A stretch of DNA of 64,000 nucleotides from Brevundimonas sp. G8 (GCF_902506205.1 NZ_LR732816.1:1931604-1995603), one strand, 5' to 3'; counted from the stretch's first letter, positions 1 to 9,343 are shown. Translations and numbers: made by a program. Notes: generated from the sequence alone by a model not told the origin.

Positions 1-96
1 GCGGTTTTGTCGCGCGACACTATGGGAATGGCTGCGCGAGGCAACGGCCTGCGCCCCGGTTCGTTGTCTCAACCCTTACAGACTGGAGTATCGACG

Positions 97-495
97 ATGA
101 AACTTTCCAATGGCGCACTGGTGGCGGTGGTCGACGGCGAAAAGCTGGCCCTGTTCAAGAACACGAACGCCTCGGACATCAAGCTGACGCCGCTGGAAAA
201 TCCTCCTATCGCGGATCGCGTCTCCGGCTCTGCCGGCCGCCGTTCCAATGAGGCCAATCCCGACAACGACACCCAGGCCGAGGACGGTTTCGCCATGGGC
301 GTCGCCGAGGTGCTGAACAAATGGTCGGTCACCAACAAGATCGACGAACTGCTGGTGATCGCGGCGCCCAAGACGCTCGGCGAGCTGCGCAAGCACTGGC
401 ACAAGGACCTTCAGGGCAAGCTGGTCGGCGAGATCGCCAAGGACCTGACGGGACACTCCAGCGACCAGATCGCTGCGGCGATCGACAAGGCCTGA
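97..495 (+). CDS. Host attachment family protein
   Basis: This 132-residue protein resembles the 'protein required for attachment to host cells' family (Host_attach, PF10116), small soluble proteins whose biochemical role is not settled. The N-terminus (MKLSNGALVAVVDGEKLALF) carries the ...VVDGxKxxLF signature of the family. A middle stretch is rich in Asp, Asn and Glu, and the C-terminal half contains LLVIAAPKTLGELRKHWHKDL, also typical. The ATG start is chosen because GGAG lies about eight bases upstream; an in-frame upstream extension has no ribosome binding site. It is monocistronic and ends in a strong intrinsic terminator. Assignment is by recalled family pattern; the name comes from one plant pathogen and need not describe the function here. 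Confidence 0.75.
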   Translation: MKLSNGALVAVVDGEKLALFKNTNASDIKLTPLENPPIADRVSGSAGRRSNEANPDNDTQAEDGFAMGVAEVLNKWSVTNKIDELLVIAAPKTLGELRKHWHKDLQGKLVGEIAKDLTGHSSDQIAAAIDKA

Positions 496-505
496 ATGAT
501 CAGAG

Positions 506-532
506 GGGGCGCCGCAAGCGCCCCTTCTTTTT
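506..532 (+). terminator. Intrinsic terminator after the host-attachment gene
   Basis: A perfect 7-bp stem (GGGGCGC / GCGCCCC) with a five-base loop is followed directly by TTCTTTTT. It begins 10 bases past the stop codon and separates this gene from the convergent metallophosphatase. The minus strand lacks a T-run, so it acts mainly on plus-strand transcripts. Confidence 0.9.
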
Positions 533-536
533 GCCG

Positions 537-1964
537 TCAGTCCTTGATCTCGGCGGTGCAGGGCCGGTCGTCGGGGCCGGCGGCGCCGTCGCAGCGGCGG
601 GCGGCGAGCAGGGCGGCTTCGCTCTCGACCAGACGGTTGCGGCCGTCTTCGCCGCGCACAAGGGCGAAGGCGTCGTAGAGGCCACCCTCGGCGGTGAAGG
701 CCTTGAAGTCGATGCGCGCGTCGGCGACGTCGATCACTTGATAAAGCTCGGTGTTCTCAGCGGCGCGCACGGGCTGAGTATCGGCGCGGTCGTTGAGGCC
801 ATACATCTTCGAACCCACGACCGAGACCAGATAGACGGGGCCGACCGGCTGGCCTGCGTCCGACGCCGTGCGCGAAGCTGCGGCGCCCGCCTCGTTGGAG
901 ACGCGGGCATAGCAGTGGTCGTGGCCCTGCAGGACCAGATCGACGTTGTGACGTTCGAAGATCGGCTTCCACACGGTCTTCAGCGGCTCGGTGTCGTTGG
1001 GGCGGGCGCAGGTGAAGATCGGTTGGTGCATCAGGACGATGTTCCAGAGGGCGGTGCTCTCCGTCAGGACACGATCCAGCCAGGCGGTCTGGCTGTCCAG
1101 CGTGCCCAGGTCGATGGCTGAGGTGCCGTCCAGCACCACGAACCGCGCGCCCTGATAATCGAAGACGTAAGACGTCGCCTCGGCGCCCGGCGCGCCATTG
1201 GCCGGCAGGGCGTGGTGCGGTGTCCAGCCCGGACCCAGTTCGCGTGTCTCGGACCCGTCGGCGGCGACGGCGTCGCGATATTCATGGTTTCCGGCGGCGA
1301 CCGCCTGGGGGATCATGGCGAAGGCGTATCCGCCGGCGGCGGTCCACTCGCCGTATTCGTCGTCGGCGACCTTGGTTTCGCGCTGGGCGATCTGGTCGCC
1401 GGCGTGGACGGCCAAATCCACGGGGCCGGACGAGAGGAAGGCCTGGCGGATGACGCGCGACCCGACCTCAAGGATGTCGTTCTGCGTATCGCCGAAATAA
1501 AGGAAGCGGAACGGGGCGGGTTCGGCCTCGGCGGTGGTGAAGGGCAGCCATTCGGACCAGCCGTCGGCAGCCCTGACCCGATAGACGTAGCGCGCGCCCG
1601 GGGTCAGGTCGGTGAAGCGGACATGGTGGTGATGGGCCGGACCGTTCTCGGCCGTAGAAGCGATCGTTTCCCCCGTGACGGTGCGGGCTGCATGACCCAG
1701 CAGGGGGCCGGCGATGTCCAGGGCGATCTCGGCCTCGGCCGTGGTCTGGGCCGTCGAGGTGCGCCAGGCGACGCCCATCTGTCGCGCGGCGTCGGCGCCG
1801 GGCGACAAAACGATCCGGTCGGCCCAGCCCTTGGCCGCATAGCGGCCGTTCGGCGCGTGGGCGGGTGGCGGCAGGGGATCGGGATCGGCCGGCGCGACTA
1901 CCTGGGCTTGGACGGCGCCGGCGGCCAGCAGGGCGCATAGCGCCGAGGTCAGAAGCAGTCGCAT
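537..1964 (-). CDS. Secreted purple-acid-phosphatase-like metallophosphoesterase
   Basis: A 475-residue exported calcineurin-type phosphoesterase. Residues 1-20 form a signal peptide ending AVQA. An N-terminal fibronectin-III-like domain (about 45-145) precedes the catalytic domain, the arrangement of purple acid phosphatases. The five metal-binding blocks are visible: FGDTQ (157), HAGD (187), GNHE (225), MHQP (312) and GHDHCYAR (347). It probably hydrolyses phosphomonoesters in the periplasm or outside the cell; the substrate cannot be read from sequence. It stands alone on the minus strand, convergent with the previous gene, and ATG 1964 directly precedes the signal peptide. Confidence 0.85.
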   Translation of the reverse strand: MRLLLTSALCALLAAGAVQAQVVAPADPDPLPPPAHAPNGRYAAKGWADRIVLSPGADAARQMGVAWRTSTAQTTAEAEIALDIAGPLLGHAARTVTGETIASTAENGPAHHHHVRFTDLTPGARYVYRVRAADGWSEWLPFTTAEAEPAPFRFLYFGDTQNDILEVGSRVIRQAFLSSGPVDLAVHAGDQIAQRETKVADDEYGEWTAAGGYAFAMIPQAVAAGNHEYRDAVAADGSETRELGPGWTPHHALPANGAPGAEATSYVFDYQGARFVVLDGTSAIDLGTLDSQTAWLDRVLTESTALWNIVLMHQPIFTCARPNDTEPLKTVWKPIFERHNVDLVLQGHDHCYARVSNEAGAAASRTASDAGQPVGPVYLVSVVGSKMYGLNDRADTQPVRAAENTELYQVIDVADARIDFKAFTAEGGLYDAFALVRGEDGRNRLVESEAALLAARRCDGAAGPDDRPCTAEIKD

Positions 1965-2080
1965 GGTGTTCCCCCGTGATCAGTCGGGGCGGGGCTAAAC
2001 AGGCCTCATGACGCTCGAACGACGGGGATGCGACGGTTTCGTCATGATCGCTCCGTTCGCGCGCGACCAAGCGTCGCTGG

Positions 2081-3607
2081 TCAGCTTCCGTCCAGGAACA
2101 GCCGGCATGCCGGGTTGGCGGTCTCGTCGACGTAGGGGTAGCCCAGGTCGGCGAGGGCGGCTGTCAGCTGGGCCTGCTCTTGGGGCGGCACGCTGATGCC
2201 CGCCAGCACCCTGCCTACGTCGTCGCCGTGGTTGCGATAGTGGAACAGGGTCAGAGCCCAAGCGGGCTGAAGGCTGTTCAGAAAACGCAGGAAGGCGCCG
2301 GGCCGTTCGGGGAACTGGAAGCGCAGGATGCGTTCGTGCGGCAGGCCCACGGTGCGGCCGCCGACCATGTAGCGGACGTGCAGCTTGGCGGTCTCGTTGT
2401 CGCTCATGTCCTCGACGGCGTAGCCGCCCGAGCGCAGAGCCGCGATCAGGTCGTCACGCTCATGCGGGCCGTTCCTGAGGGCGACCCCGACGAAGATCTG
2501 GGCGTCGCCGTCGCCGGACCAGCGATAGTTGAACTCGGTCACCGACCGGCCGTCCAGCGTATCCAAGAAGCGGCGATAGTCGTCGCGGTCGTCCTTCATC
2601 GCCACAGCCAGCAGGGCCTCGGCGCCCTCGCCGATCTCGGCCCTTTCGGCGACGTGACGCAGGCGGTCGAAGTTTAGGTTGGCGCCCGAGTTGATGGCGA
2701 TCAGCGACCCCTTCCTGAAATCGGGGCCGGGATGGGCGGCGGCCCAAGCCTTCAGCCCCGCCAGGGCTACGGCGCCCGACGGCTCGGCGATGGCGCGGCT
2801 GTCGTCGAAGATGTCCTTGATCGCGGCGCAGATGGCGTCGGTGTCCACCAGCACGATCTCGTCCAGCAGGTCCTTGCACAGGGCGAACGTCAGGTCGCCT
2901 GCGCGACGCACGGCGACGCCGTCGGCGAACAGGCCGACCTCGTTCAGGGTCACCACCTGGCCCGCGTCGATGGCGGACTTCATGGTGGGCGCATCGACGG
3001 GTTCGACGCCGATGACGCGGGTCTCGGGACGCAGGAATTTGACGATGGCGGCGACCCCGGCCGCCAACCCGCCGCCGCCGATGGGAACGAAGATCGCCTC
3101 GATGGGGTCGGCGTGCTGGCGCGCGATCTCCAGCCCGACCGTGCCCTGGCCGGCGATGACGTCGGGGTCGTCGAACGGGTGAATGAAGGCGGCGCCGGTC
3201 TGGCTCTCCAGATGGCGAGCGTGGGCATAGGCCTCATCGAAACTGTCGCCATGCAGGACCACTTCGCCACCTAGGGCGCGCACGGCGGCGACCTTGATGC
3301 CGGGGGTGGTGGTCGGCATGACGACGGTGGCCGGGGTGTTTCGACGCGCGGCGGCCAAAGCCACGCCCTGCGCATGATTGCCGGCAGAGGCGCAGATAAC
3401 GCCCTTGGACAGTTCGGCCTCGGACAGGGCCGCGATCTTGTTGTAGGCGCCGCGGATTTTGAACGAAAAGACCGGCTGCAGGTCCTCGCGCTTGAGCAGG
3501 ACGGGCCGGTCGAGCCGTGTCGACAGGCGGCGCAGCGGATCGAGAGGCGTTTCCTCGGCCACGTCATATACGCGGGCGGTGAGGATGCGGCGGATGGTGT
3601 CCTGCAT
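2081..3607 (-). CDS. ilvA: Threonine ammonia-lyase, biosynthetic
   Basis: Pyridoxal-phosphate enzyme that deaminates threonine to 2-oxobutanoate, the first step of isoleucine synthesis. The 508-residue length matches the long, feedback-regulated form. The PLP lysine is K50 in PVFSFKIRGAYNK; the phosphate-binding glycine loop is PIGGGGLAAG near residue 180. The C-terminal third (from about residue 335) contains two ACT-like repeats (VAERAEIGEGAEALLAVAMK and YMVGGRTVGLPHERILRFQFPE regions), which in known enzymes bind isoleucine. The start at MQDTIRRILT is preferred over an upstream in-frame extension that would run into the nadA promoter region. It is divergent from nadA. Confidence 0.95.
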   Translation of the reverse strand: MQDTIRRILTARVYDVAEETPLDPLRRLSTRLDRPVLLKREDLQPVFSFKIRGAYNKIAALSEAELSKGVICASAGNHAQGVALAAARRNTPATVVMPTTTPGIKVAAVRALGGEVVLHGDSFDEAYAHARHLESQTGAAFIHPFDDPDVIAGQGTVGLEIARQHADPIEAIFVPIGGGGLAAGVAAIVKFLRPETRVIGVEPVDAPTMKSAIDAGQVVTLNEVGLFADGVAVRRAGDLTFALCKDLLDEIVLVDTDAICAAIKDIFDDSRAIAEPSGAVALAGLKAWAAAHPGPDFRKGSLIAINSGANLNFDRLRHVAERAEIGEGAEALLAVAMKDDRDDYRRFLDTLDGRSVTEFNYRWSGDGDAQIFVGVALRNGPHERDDLIAALRSGGYAVEDMSDNETAKLHVRYMVGGRTVGLPHERILRFQFPERPGAFLRFLNSLQPAWALTLFHYRNHGDDVGRVLAGISVPPQEQAQLTAALADLGYPYVDETANPACRLFLDGS

Positions 3608-3736
3608 GGAAATGTCGCGAATAGGCTTGATGCGGCAAAGAAGTGGGCTGTCGTCTAGGCGAATTCGGCCGTCGTGGGAACGGTTTTTGCAAATCCGAGC
3701 TGTCGACGCTTGTGGAGTGCGGCTTTGCATTTCCTC

Positions 3737-3764
3737 TTGCACCGCGTCCGCATAGGCCTACATT
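3737..3764 (+). promoter_or_regulatory. Candidate promoter of the nad operon
   Basis: TTGCAC and TACATT separated by 16 bases sit 47 bases and more upstream of the nadA start codon. Each matches the sigma-70 consensus at about four of six bases. Transcription would start close to the palindrome at 3772-3794, which would suit repression. Inferred from spacing only. Confidence 0.45.
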
Positions 3765-3771
3765 ATTCCTG

Positions 3772-3794
3772 CTTATGCTAACATTGAGCATAAG
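3772..3794 (+). promoter_or_regulatory. Palindromic operator in front of nadA
   Basis: Perfect 8-bp inverted repeat CTTATGCT / AGCATAAG around a seven-base spacer, ending 16 bases before the nadA start codon and just downstream of the candidate -10 box. It is the only strong palindrome in the ilvA-nadA gap. Alphaproteobacterial nadABC operons are predicted by comparative genomics to be controlled by a repressor called NadQ; this may be its site, but I cannot confirm the consensus from memory. Confidence 0.7.
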
Positions 3795-3810
3795 GGTCAG
3801 GGAGATGATC

Positions 3811-4890
3811 ATGGCTGACGGCGCCTTTGGTCTGACGAAGGAATTGGAGCGGGAAACCGCCGGGGTGTGGGCCAAGGTCAAGGATCACGTCACGCCTTTG
3901 GAATGGCCCGAACAGGCGCGGCTGATCAGCGAGATCAACCGGCTGAAGCGCGAGCGCGACGCCGTGATCCTGGCGCACAACTATATGACGCCCGAGATCT
4001 TCCACGGGGTCGGCGACTATGTCGGCGACAGCCTGGGCTTGGCCAAGGAGGCCGCGCGGTCGGACGCGAAAGTGATCGTCCAGGCCGGCGTTCACTTCAT
4101 GGCCGAGACATCCAAAATCCTGTCGCCCGAGAAGACCGTGCTGATCCCGGATTTGCGCGCGGGCTGTTCGCTGGCGTCGTCGATCACGGGGGCGGACGTG
4201 CGGCTGATCAAGCAGCGTTATCCGGGCCTGCCGGTCGTGACCTATGTGAACACCACCGCCGATGTGAAGGCCGAAACCGACATCTGCTGCACGTCCGCCA
4301 ACGCCGTTCAGGTGGTCGAATGGGCGGCGAAGGAATGGGGTGTGGACCGGGTCATCCTGATCCCCGACGAATATCTGGCGCGCAATGTCGCGGCTCAGAC
4401 GACGGTGGGGATTATCGCCTGGAAGGGCCGCTGCGAGGTGCACGAGCGGTTCACGGTGGATGACATCGCCGAGATGCGCGCCGCCTATCCGGGCGCCGAA
4501 ATCCTGGCCCACCCCGAATGCCCGGAAGACGTGCTGGCGGCGGCGGACTTCGCCGGTTCGACGGCGGCGATGACCGACTATGTCGAGACACGGCGGCCCA
4601 AACAGGTGGTTTTGATCACCGAATGTTCGATGGCCTCGAACGTGGCCGGCGACGTGCCGGGCGTGCAGTTCATCGGCCCGTGCAACCTGTGCCCACATAT
4701 GAAGCGGATCACGCTTCAGAACATCCACGACTGCCTGTTGCACATGCAGTTCGAGGTCACGGTGCCAGCCGCCATGATCGAGCGTGGACGCCTTGCCGTG
4801 CAGCGGATGATCGACCTGCCGCCGCCCGCCGTTCCCGCCCGCTACGACCTGGTCAAGGCGCGCCACCACGTCGATGTGGAGCTGATCTGA
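3811..4890 (+). CDS. nadA: Quinolinate synthase NadA
   Basis: Iron-sulfur enzyme that condenses iminoaspartate with dihydroxyacetone phosphate to quinolinate, the second step of NAD synthesis from aspartate. The 359-residue protein shows the diagnostic blocks [23 protein letters not shown], and three candidate 4Fe-4S cysteines in [18 protein letters not shown] and [10 protein letters not shown]. Two ATG codons lie six bases apart (3805 and 3811); 3811 gives a proper six-base spacing from AGGGAG. First gene of an operon with the M50 protease, nadB and nadC. Confidence 0.95.
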   Translation: MADGAFGLTKELERETAGVWAKVKDHVTPLEWPEQARLISEINRLKRERDAVILAHNYMTPEIFHGVGDYVGDSLGLAKEAARSDAKVIVQAGVHFMAETSKILSPEKTVLIPDLRAGCSLASSITGADVRLIKQRYPGLPVVTYVNTTADVKAETDICCTSANAVQVVEWAAKEWGVDRVILIPDEYLARNVAAQTTVGIIAWKGRCEVHERFTVDDIAEMRAAYPGAEILAHPECPEDVLAAADFAGSTAAMTDYVETRRPKQVVLITECSMASNVAGDVPGVQFIGPCNLCPHMKRITLQNIHDCLLHMQFEVTVPAAMIERGRLAVQRMIDLPPPAVPARYDLVKARHHVDVELI

Positions 4891-4948
4891 GCGTGACGCG
4901 GCGATCGGTCCCGGCGACGGGGCCGATGCGCGCGCCCATCTGGACGCC

Positions 4949-5806
4949 ATGAGCAACACCGACACCCCAAACCCGACGCCCGCCCCCGGTCCCTGGGATC
5001 CCCGGCCCGAAACCGCCGCCGTGCGCGAGGCGCCGGTCGAGCGCGCCACCCTCGATGCTCCGGTCGAGAAGGACCAGAGCCTGGTCTGGGCCTTGGCGTC
5101 CACGGCCCTGATGGGCGGTTTCCTGTGGTGGGTCACGGGCAGCGCCATCGTGGCCGGCGCGGTGCTGATCGGCCTGTTCGTCCATGAGGCGGGGCACGCC
5201 CTGGCGATGAACAAGCTCGGCATGGGGCCGGCGCGCATCTATATCATTCCTTTCCTGGGCGGACTGGCCAAGGCGCGGCGCGAACCCCGCAGCGAATGGG
5301 ACGGCGTGCTGGTGTCGCTGGCCGGGCCGGCGTTCGGCCTGCTGGCCATGATCCCCTTCGTCGGGGTCTGGATGGTCTTGGGGCAGGGCGAATGGCTGAT
5401 GGGCGCCTTCTTCATCGCCATGCTGAACCTGGTGAACCTGGTCCCTGCGCCGCCGCTGGACGGGTCCAAGGCCCTGGGGCCGGTGCTGACGCGGGTTCAT
5501 CCGCGTCTTGAGCAGATCGTGCTGCTGGTGATCGGCGTGGCGGTGGTCTGGTGGGGATTGTCCACCGGGCGGTTCATCCTGGCCGCCTTCCTGGCCCTGT
5601 CAGTGTTCAGCCATCTGAAGCGAGGTGTCTGGCGCGCGGCCTGGGGCACGCTGAGCTGGCCTGAGGCGGGCAAGAGTCTGGCCCTCTATCTGCTGACCCT
5701 GGCGGTGTGCGCAGCGGCGGCCGTCGGCGCCCTGATGCCGATGACCGGCGGCGATCCGGCCGGGGCTGTGCAACTGGGCCTGAACTATCTCGGAGTGCGC
5801 GGATGA
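4949..5806 (+). CDS. Site-2-protease-type (M50) membrane metallopeptidase
   Basis: A 285-residue polytopic membrane protein of peptidase family M50. HEAGH (79-83) supplies two zinc histidines and the catalytic glutamate, and NLVNLVPAPPLDG (160-172) supplies the third zinc ligand, an aspartate. About six hydrophobic segments are visible after a proline-rich cytosolic N-terminus of some 40 residues. Family members cut transmembrane segments or act on membrane substrates. It sits inside the nad operon, 58 bases after nadA and overlapping the nadB start codon by four bases (ATGA), so it should be translated with nadB. No link between this protease class and NAD synthesis is known to me; the substrate is unknown. 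Confidence 0.85.
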   Translation: MSNTDTPNPTPAPGPWDPRPETAAVREAPVERATLDAPVEKDQSLVWALASTALMGGFLWWVTGSAIVAGAVLIGLFVHEAGHALAMNKLGMGPARIYIIPFLGGLAKARREPRSEWDGVLVSLAGPAFGLLAMIPFVGVWMVLGQGEWLMGAFFIAMLNLVNLVPAPPLDGSKALGPVLTRVHPRLEQIVLLVIGVAVVWWGLSTGRFILAAFLALSVFSHLKRGVWRAAWGTLSWPEAGKSLALYLLTLAVCAAAAVGALMPMTGGDPAGAVQLGLNYLGVRG

Positions 5807-7317
5807 ACCGAACGCGGCATGGTGGACCTCTGATCGTCGGCGCAGGCTTGGCGGGGCTGTCGGCCGCGCTGGAGGCGGCCAAGGCCGGGGCCAGGGTTCT
5901 GGTGGTTACGCCGGAGCCGTTGTTGAACGCCTGTTCGTCCGCCTGGGCGCAGGGCGGGATGGCGGCGGCCCTGACGGCGCAGGATTCGGCCGAACGTCAT
6001 GCGCGGGACACCGAGGCGGCCGGTGCTGGTCTGGTCGAGCCGGTCGCGGCGCGCGCCCTGACCGACGCCGGGCGCGAGACGGTGGAGTGGCTGGCGGCCC
6101 TGGGCGCGCCGTTCGACCGGGATGCGGACGGCGGTTTCGTCGTCAGCCTGGAGGCGGCCCATTCCGTTCCCCGCGTGGCGCGGGTCGGCGGTGACGGCGC
6201 CGGCCGGGCCATCCTGTCGGCCGTGGTCGCGGCCGTGCGGGCCGAGAAACGGATCGAGGTGTGGGACGATGCGCGGCTGAAGGCTTTGCTTCAGGACGCC
6301 GACGGCCGAGTGGTCGGGGCGGTGGTCGTGCGCGGCGACCGCCTGGTCGAGATCACGGCGACCGCGGTGGTGCTGGCCACCGGCGGGGCGGGCGGCCTGT
6401 TTGCGGCGACCACGACCCCGGCGGCGCTGAAGGGCGAGGGGATGGCCTTGGCCGCGCGTGCCGGTGCGGAAATTCTCGATCCCGAGTTCGTGCAGTTCCA
6501 CCCCACCGCGATTGATGTCGGTCTGGACCCCGCGCCTTTGGCGACCGAGGCCTTGCGCGGCGAAGGCGCGCGGCTGATCGATGGCGAGGGCAGGTTCCTG
6601 CTGGGCGCCGAGAACGACGCCGATCTGAAGCCGCGCGACGTGGTGGCGCGGGCGGTCCATGCGGCGCGGGTCGAGAGGCGAGGCGCCTTTCTGGATGCGC
6701 GCACGGCCATCGGCGAGGCCTTCCCGCACGAGTTTCCGGCCGTCTTCGCCGCCTGTATGCGCAGCGGTCTGGACCCGCGCGTCAGTCCCATTCCGGTGAT
6801 GGCGGCCTGCCACTATCACATGGGCGGGATCGCCGCCGATGCGGACGGGCGCACGACGGTTCCGGGCCTCTATGCGGTCGGAGAATGTGCGGCGACGGGG
6901 GTGCATGGCGCCAACCGGCTGGCCTCCAACTCCCTGCTCGAAGCGGCGGCCTTCGGTCGGCGCGCGGGTGTGGCGGCGGCCATGGAAACAGGCGGCGGGC
7001 GTCCTGCACCGGCCGAGATCGCGCCCGATCTGCCGGAGGCGGCGATGGCCGAACTGCGAACGGCGATGACCGCCCATGCAGGCGTTGTGCGCGATGCGCA
7101 GGGGCTGTCGGGCCTGATCACCCTGATCGGCCAGCTGGAGACCCAGCACGGGGCGGCCGCCGTCTTGCTGGCGGCGCGGCTGATCGCCCAGGCGGCGCTG
7201 GGTCGGCGCGAGAGCCGTGGCGGTCATTATCGTTCGGACTATCCTCGGACGGCGGCGCGCGCCGACCATACGCGGGTGCGGATCACGCGCCCGGCGGCGC
7301 TGGAGGCGGCGGAATGA
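5803..7317 (+). CDS. nadB: L-aspartate oxidase NadB
   Basis: FAD enzyme that oxidises L-aspartate to iminoaspartate, the first step of de novo NAD synthesis. The 504-residue protein starts with the dinucleotide-binding motif IVGAGLAGLSAALEA (from residue 11). Further family blocks are SAWAQGGMAAAL, ATGGAGGLFAATT, FVQFHPTAID and the C-terminal FAD contact GANRLASNSLLEAAAFGRRA. The start ATG overlaps the M50 stop (ATGA) and the stop overlaps the nadC start (ATGA), so the three reading frames are translationally coupled. Confidence 0.95.
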   Translation: MNRTRHGGPLIVGAGLAGLSAALEAAKAGARVLVVTPEPLLNACSSAWAQGGMAAALTAQDSAERHARDTEAAGAGLVEPVAARALTDAGRETVEWLAALGAPFDRDADGGFVVSLEAAHSVPRVARVGGDGAGRAILSAVVAAVRAEKRIEVWDDARLKALLQDADGRVVGAVVVRGDRLVEITATAVVLATGGAGGLFAATTTPAALKGEGMALAARAGAEILDPEFVQFHPTAIDVGLDPAPLATEALRGEGARLIDGEGRFLLGAENDADLKPRDVVARAVHAARVERRGAFLDARTAIGEAFPHEFPAVFAACMRSGLDPRVSPIPVMAACHYHMGGIAADADGRTTVPGLYAVGECAATGVHGANRLASNSLLEAAAFGRRAGVAAAMETGGGRPAPAEIAPDLPEAAMAELRTAMTAHAGVVRDAQGLSGLITLIGQLETQHGAAAVLLAARLIAQAALGRRESRGGHYRSDYPRTAARADHTRVRITRPAALEAAE

Positions 7318-8171
7318 GAAGACTTCCCGATGTTCTGATCCAACCCGTCGTGCGCATGGCTCTGGCCGAGGATCTGGGCCGGGCGGGCGATGTGACCGCC
7401 ATGGCCTGCATTCCCGAGGGCGCGCGCATGAAGGCGGCGTTCGCGGCGCGCAAGCCGGGCGTGCTGGCCGGGATCGACTGTGTGCGGCTGGCGGTGCTGG
7501 CCATGGATCCGAAGGCGTTTGTGGACGTGCGCCTCAATGACGGTGACGCCTTCGACGCCGGTGCGGTGCTGGCGGTGGTCGAGGCCGACGCCCGTGCCTT
7601 CCTGTCAGCCGAGCGGACGGCGCTGAACCTGGTGGGGCGGCTCAGCGGCGTGGCGACCCTGACGCGGACCTATGTCGATGCGGTCGCCGGGACGCGGGCG
7701 CGGATCGCGGATACGCGCAAGACCACGCCGGGCTTGCGCGCACTTGAGAAGCACGCCGTGGCCTGTGGCGGCGGGATGAACCATCGCTTCGGTCTGGATG
7801 ACGCCATCCTGATCAAGGACAACCACGTCGCCGTCTGCGGCGGCGTCGCCGAGGCCGTTCGGCGGGCCAGAGCCTTCGCCCCGCACCTGATGAAGGTCGA
7901 GGTCGAGGTGGACGGGCTGGATCAGTTGGACGCCGTGCTGGCCCTGATCGACGAGGGCGCGGCGCCCGACGTGATCATGCTGGACAACTTCAGCCTCGAC
8001 CACCTGCGGGCCGCCGTGTCCCGCGTCGCCGGGCGGATCGTGCTGGAGGCCTCGGGCGGTGTCGATCTGACGACCGTGCGCGGCATCGCCGAGACCGGCG
8101 TCGACGTGATCTCGGTCGGCGCCCTGACCCATTCGGCGTCGGTGCTCGACATCGGCCTGGACGCACTCTAG
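7314..8171 (+). CDS. nadC: Nicotinate-nucleotide pyrophosphorylase NadC
   Basis: Converts quinolinate and PRPP to nicotinate mononucleotide, CO2 and pyrophosphate, completing the pathway begun by NadB and NadA. The protein has 285 residues, normal for the family. Visible blocks are the quinolinate-binding ADTRKTTPGLRALEKHAV, the following CGGGMNHRFGLDDAILIKDNH, and VEVEVDGLDQL with acidic residues for Mg-PRPP. The ATG overlaps the nadB stop by four bases. Last gene of the nad operon; it ends 20 bases before the convergent cell wall hydrolase. Confidence 0.95.
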   Translation: MRRLPDVLIQPVVRMALAEDLGRAGDVTAMACIPEGARMKAAFAARKPGVLAGIDCVRLAVLAMDPKAFVDVRLNDGDAFDAGAVLAVVEADARAFLSAERTALNLVGRLSGVATLTRTYVDAVAGTRARIADTRKTTPGLRALEKHAVACGGGMNHRFGLDDAILIKDNHVAVCGGVAEAVRRARAFAPHLMKVEVEVDGLDQLDAVLALIDEGAAPDVIMLDNFSLDHLRAAVSRVAGRIVLEASGGVDLTTVRGIAETGVDVISVGALTHSASVLDIGLDAL

Positions 8172-8191
8172 GCGCCCCAAGCCTCAGCTGA

Positions 8192-9343
8192 TCAGGCGGG
8201 GCTGGAGGCCGTTTCGACGATGTCGGTCTTGGCGGGGGCTTCTGCTGGACGCACGGGACGCGACGTCGGCTGGGCGTTGGCGGCGCGAGCGGCGGTCGGC
8301 GAAGGGGTTGTCGCGGCGGCCGGGCGTGGCGGCGTCGCCAGTTGGGCGGCCGGAGCCGGCAGCGACCGGCCTTCCTGCGCCAGCACCATCGTATAGGCCA
8401 CGGCCTGTCCGGCCTGACGCGCGGTCTCGACCGGGTTGAGGCCGGCCTGGATCAGGCGCGGCTGTTCCGTAGGAGCCGAAGGCCGCGCCGCATAGGTGAA
8501 GGCGCCGCTGGAGCCCGAACGCCCGCCGAAGCGATAGAACAAATGGCTGCCGACCTGGCTGACCTGAATCAGCGACGACCGCCAGCCCGGCGCGACGGCT
8601 GTGGTGTGGAAGTGGGTGGCGTTGCCGACGCGGGCGAAGACCGAGCCCGACATGGCGTCCGACGCGACGGTGCGCGCGCGGTTCCAGGCGGCCTGATTGA
8701 CGCGACCCCGCATCACGCCCGAGCAGGTGAAGGAGAACTGGCAGCCGGTGCTGCGGGCCGCGCCCTGAAACACCACGCCGCAGACGGTCTTGGGGAAGGC
8801 GGGGTGACGCACGCGGTTCAGGACCACCTGGGCCACGGCCTTCATGCCGTCGCCGCCTTCGCCGCGGGCTTCATAATAGACGGCCTGGGTCAGGCAATCG
8901 AGATCGCGGCTGGCGTCCAGGGCGTTGGCCATCTGGAAGGGGCGGGCGGCGGTCGGGGCGGTCAGGCTGGCGCGGCGAAGATTGGCGTCGCCGGGCGCAC
9001 GGAGTTGTTCGAGACGGGCGGCCAGCAGTTCGGCCTGTCGGTCGCGCTGGGCCGAGCCGGCGCTGGTATAAGGGTCGTGGCGACGCGCGATGGTCAGGGC
9101 GCTGGCGTCCAGGCCGCCGGCGGCGGCGGCGAGCGCCTCTTCGGTGAAACCGGCGGCGGTCGCTCCCTGAATCCGTTCAGCCTGGGCGCGCAGCGTCGTC
9201 GCGCGCGCAGCCGTGCCGCCCAGATAGGCGCATCCGATCGCCAGTCCCACCAGACCGCCGAATGCTGCGGCGGCCGTCATGGGCTTGATCTTGGCCACAC
9301 GATCGGCGCGCAGAATGGCGCGCGTCTGCGAGGAATGCGACAA
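8192..9343 (-). CDS. SleB/CwlJ-type cell wall hydrolase
   Basis: A 383-residue membrane-anchored peptidoglycan hydrolase of the Hydrolase_2 family (PF07486). A single transmembrane segment (about 23-45) follows a short cytosolic N-terminus; the catalytic domain spans about 145-280 with the likely catalytic Glu158 in LTQAVYYEARGE, then AQVVLNRVRHP, TGCQFSFTCSG and ATHFHT. The tail after about 290 is Ala/Pro/Thr-rich and probably flexible. The start is taken as TTG because AGGA lies eight bases upstream; an internal ATG 21 codons later is possible. A paralogue with the same core lies at 14129-15310. Confidence 0.85.
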   Translation of the reverse strand: MSHSSQTRAILRADRVAKIKPMTAAAAFGGLVGLAIGCAYLGGTAARATTLRAQAERIQGATAAGFTEEALAAAAGGLDASALTIARRHDPYTSAGSAQRDRQAELLAARLEQLRAPGDANLRRASLTAPTAARPFQMANALDASRDLDCLTQAVYYEARGEGGDGMKAVAQVVLNRVRHPAFPKTVCGVVFQGAARSTGCQFSFTCSGVMRGRVNQAAWNRARTVASDAMSGSVFARVGNATHFHTTAVAPGWRSSLIQVSQVGSHLFYRFGGRSGSSGAFTYAARPSAPTEQPRLIQAGLNPVETARQAGQAVAYTMVLAQEGRSLPAPAAQLATPPRPAAATTPSPTAARAANAQPTSRPVRPAEAPAKTDIVETASSPA

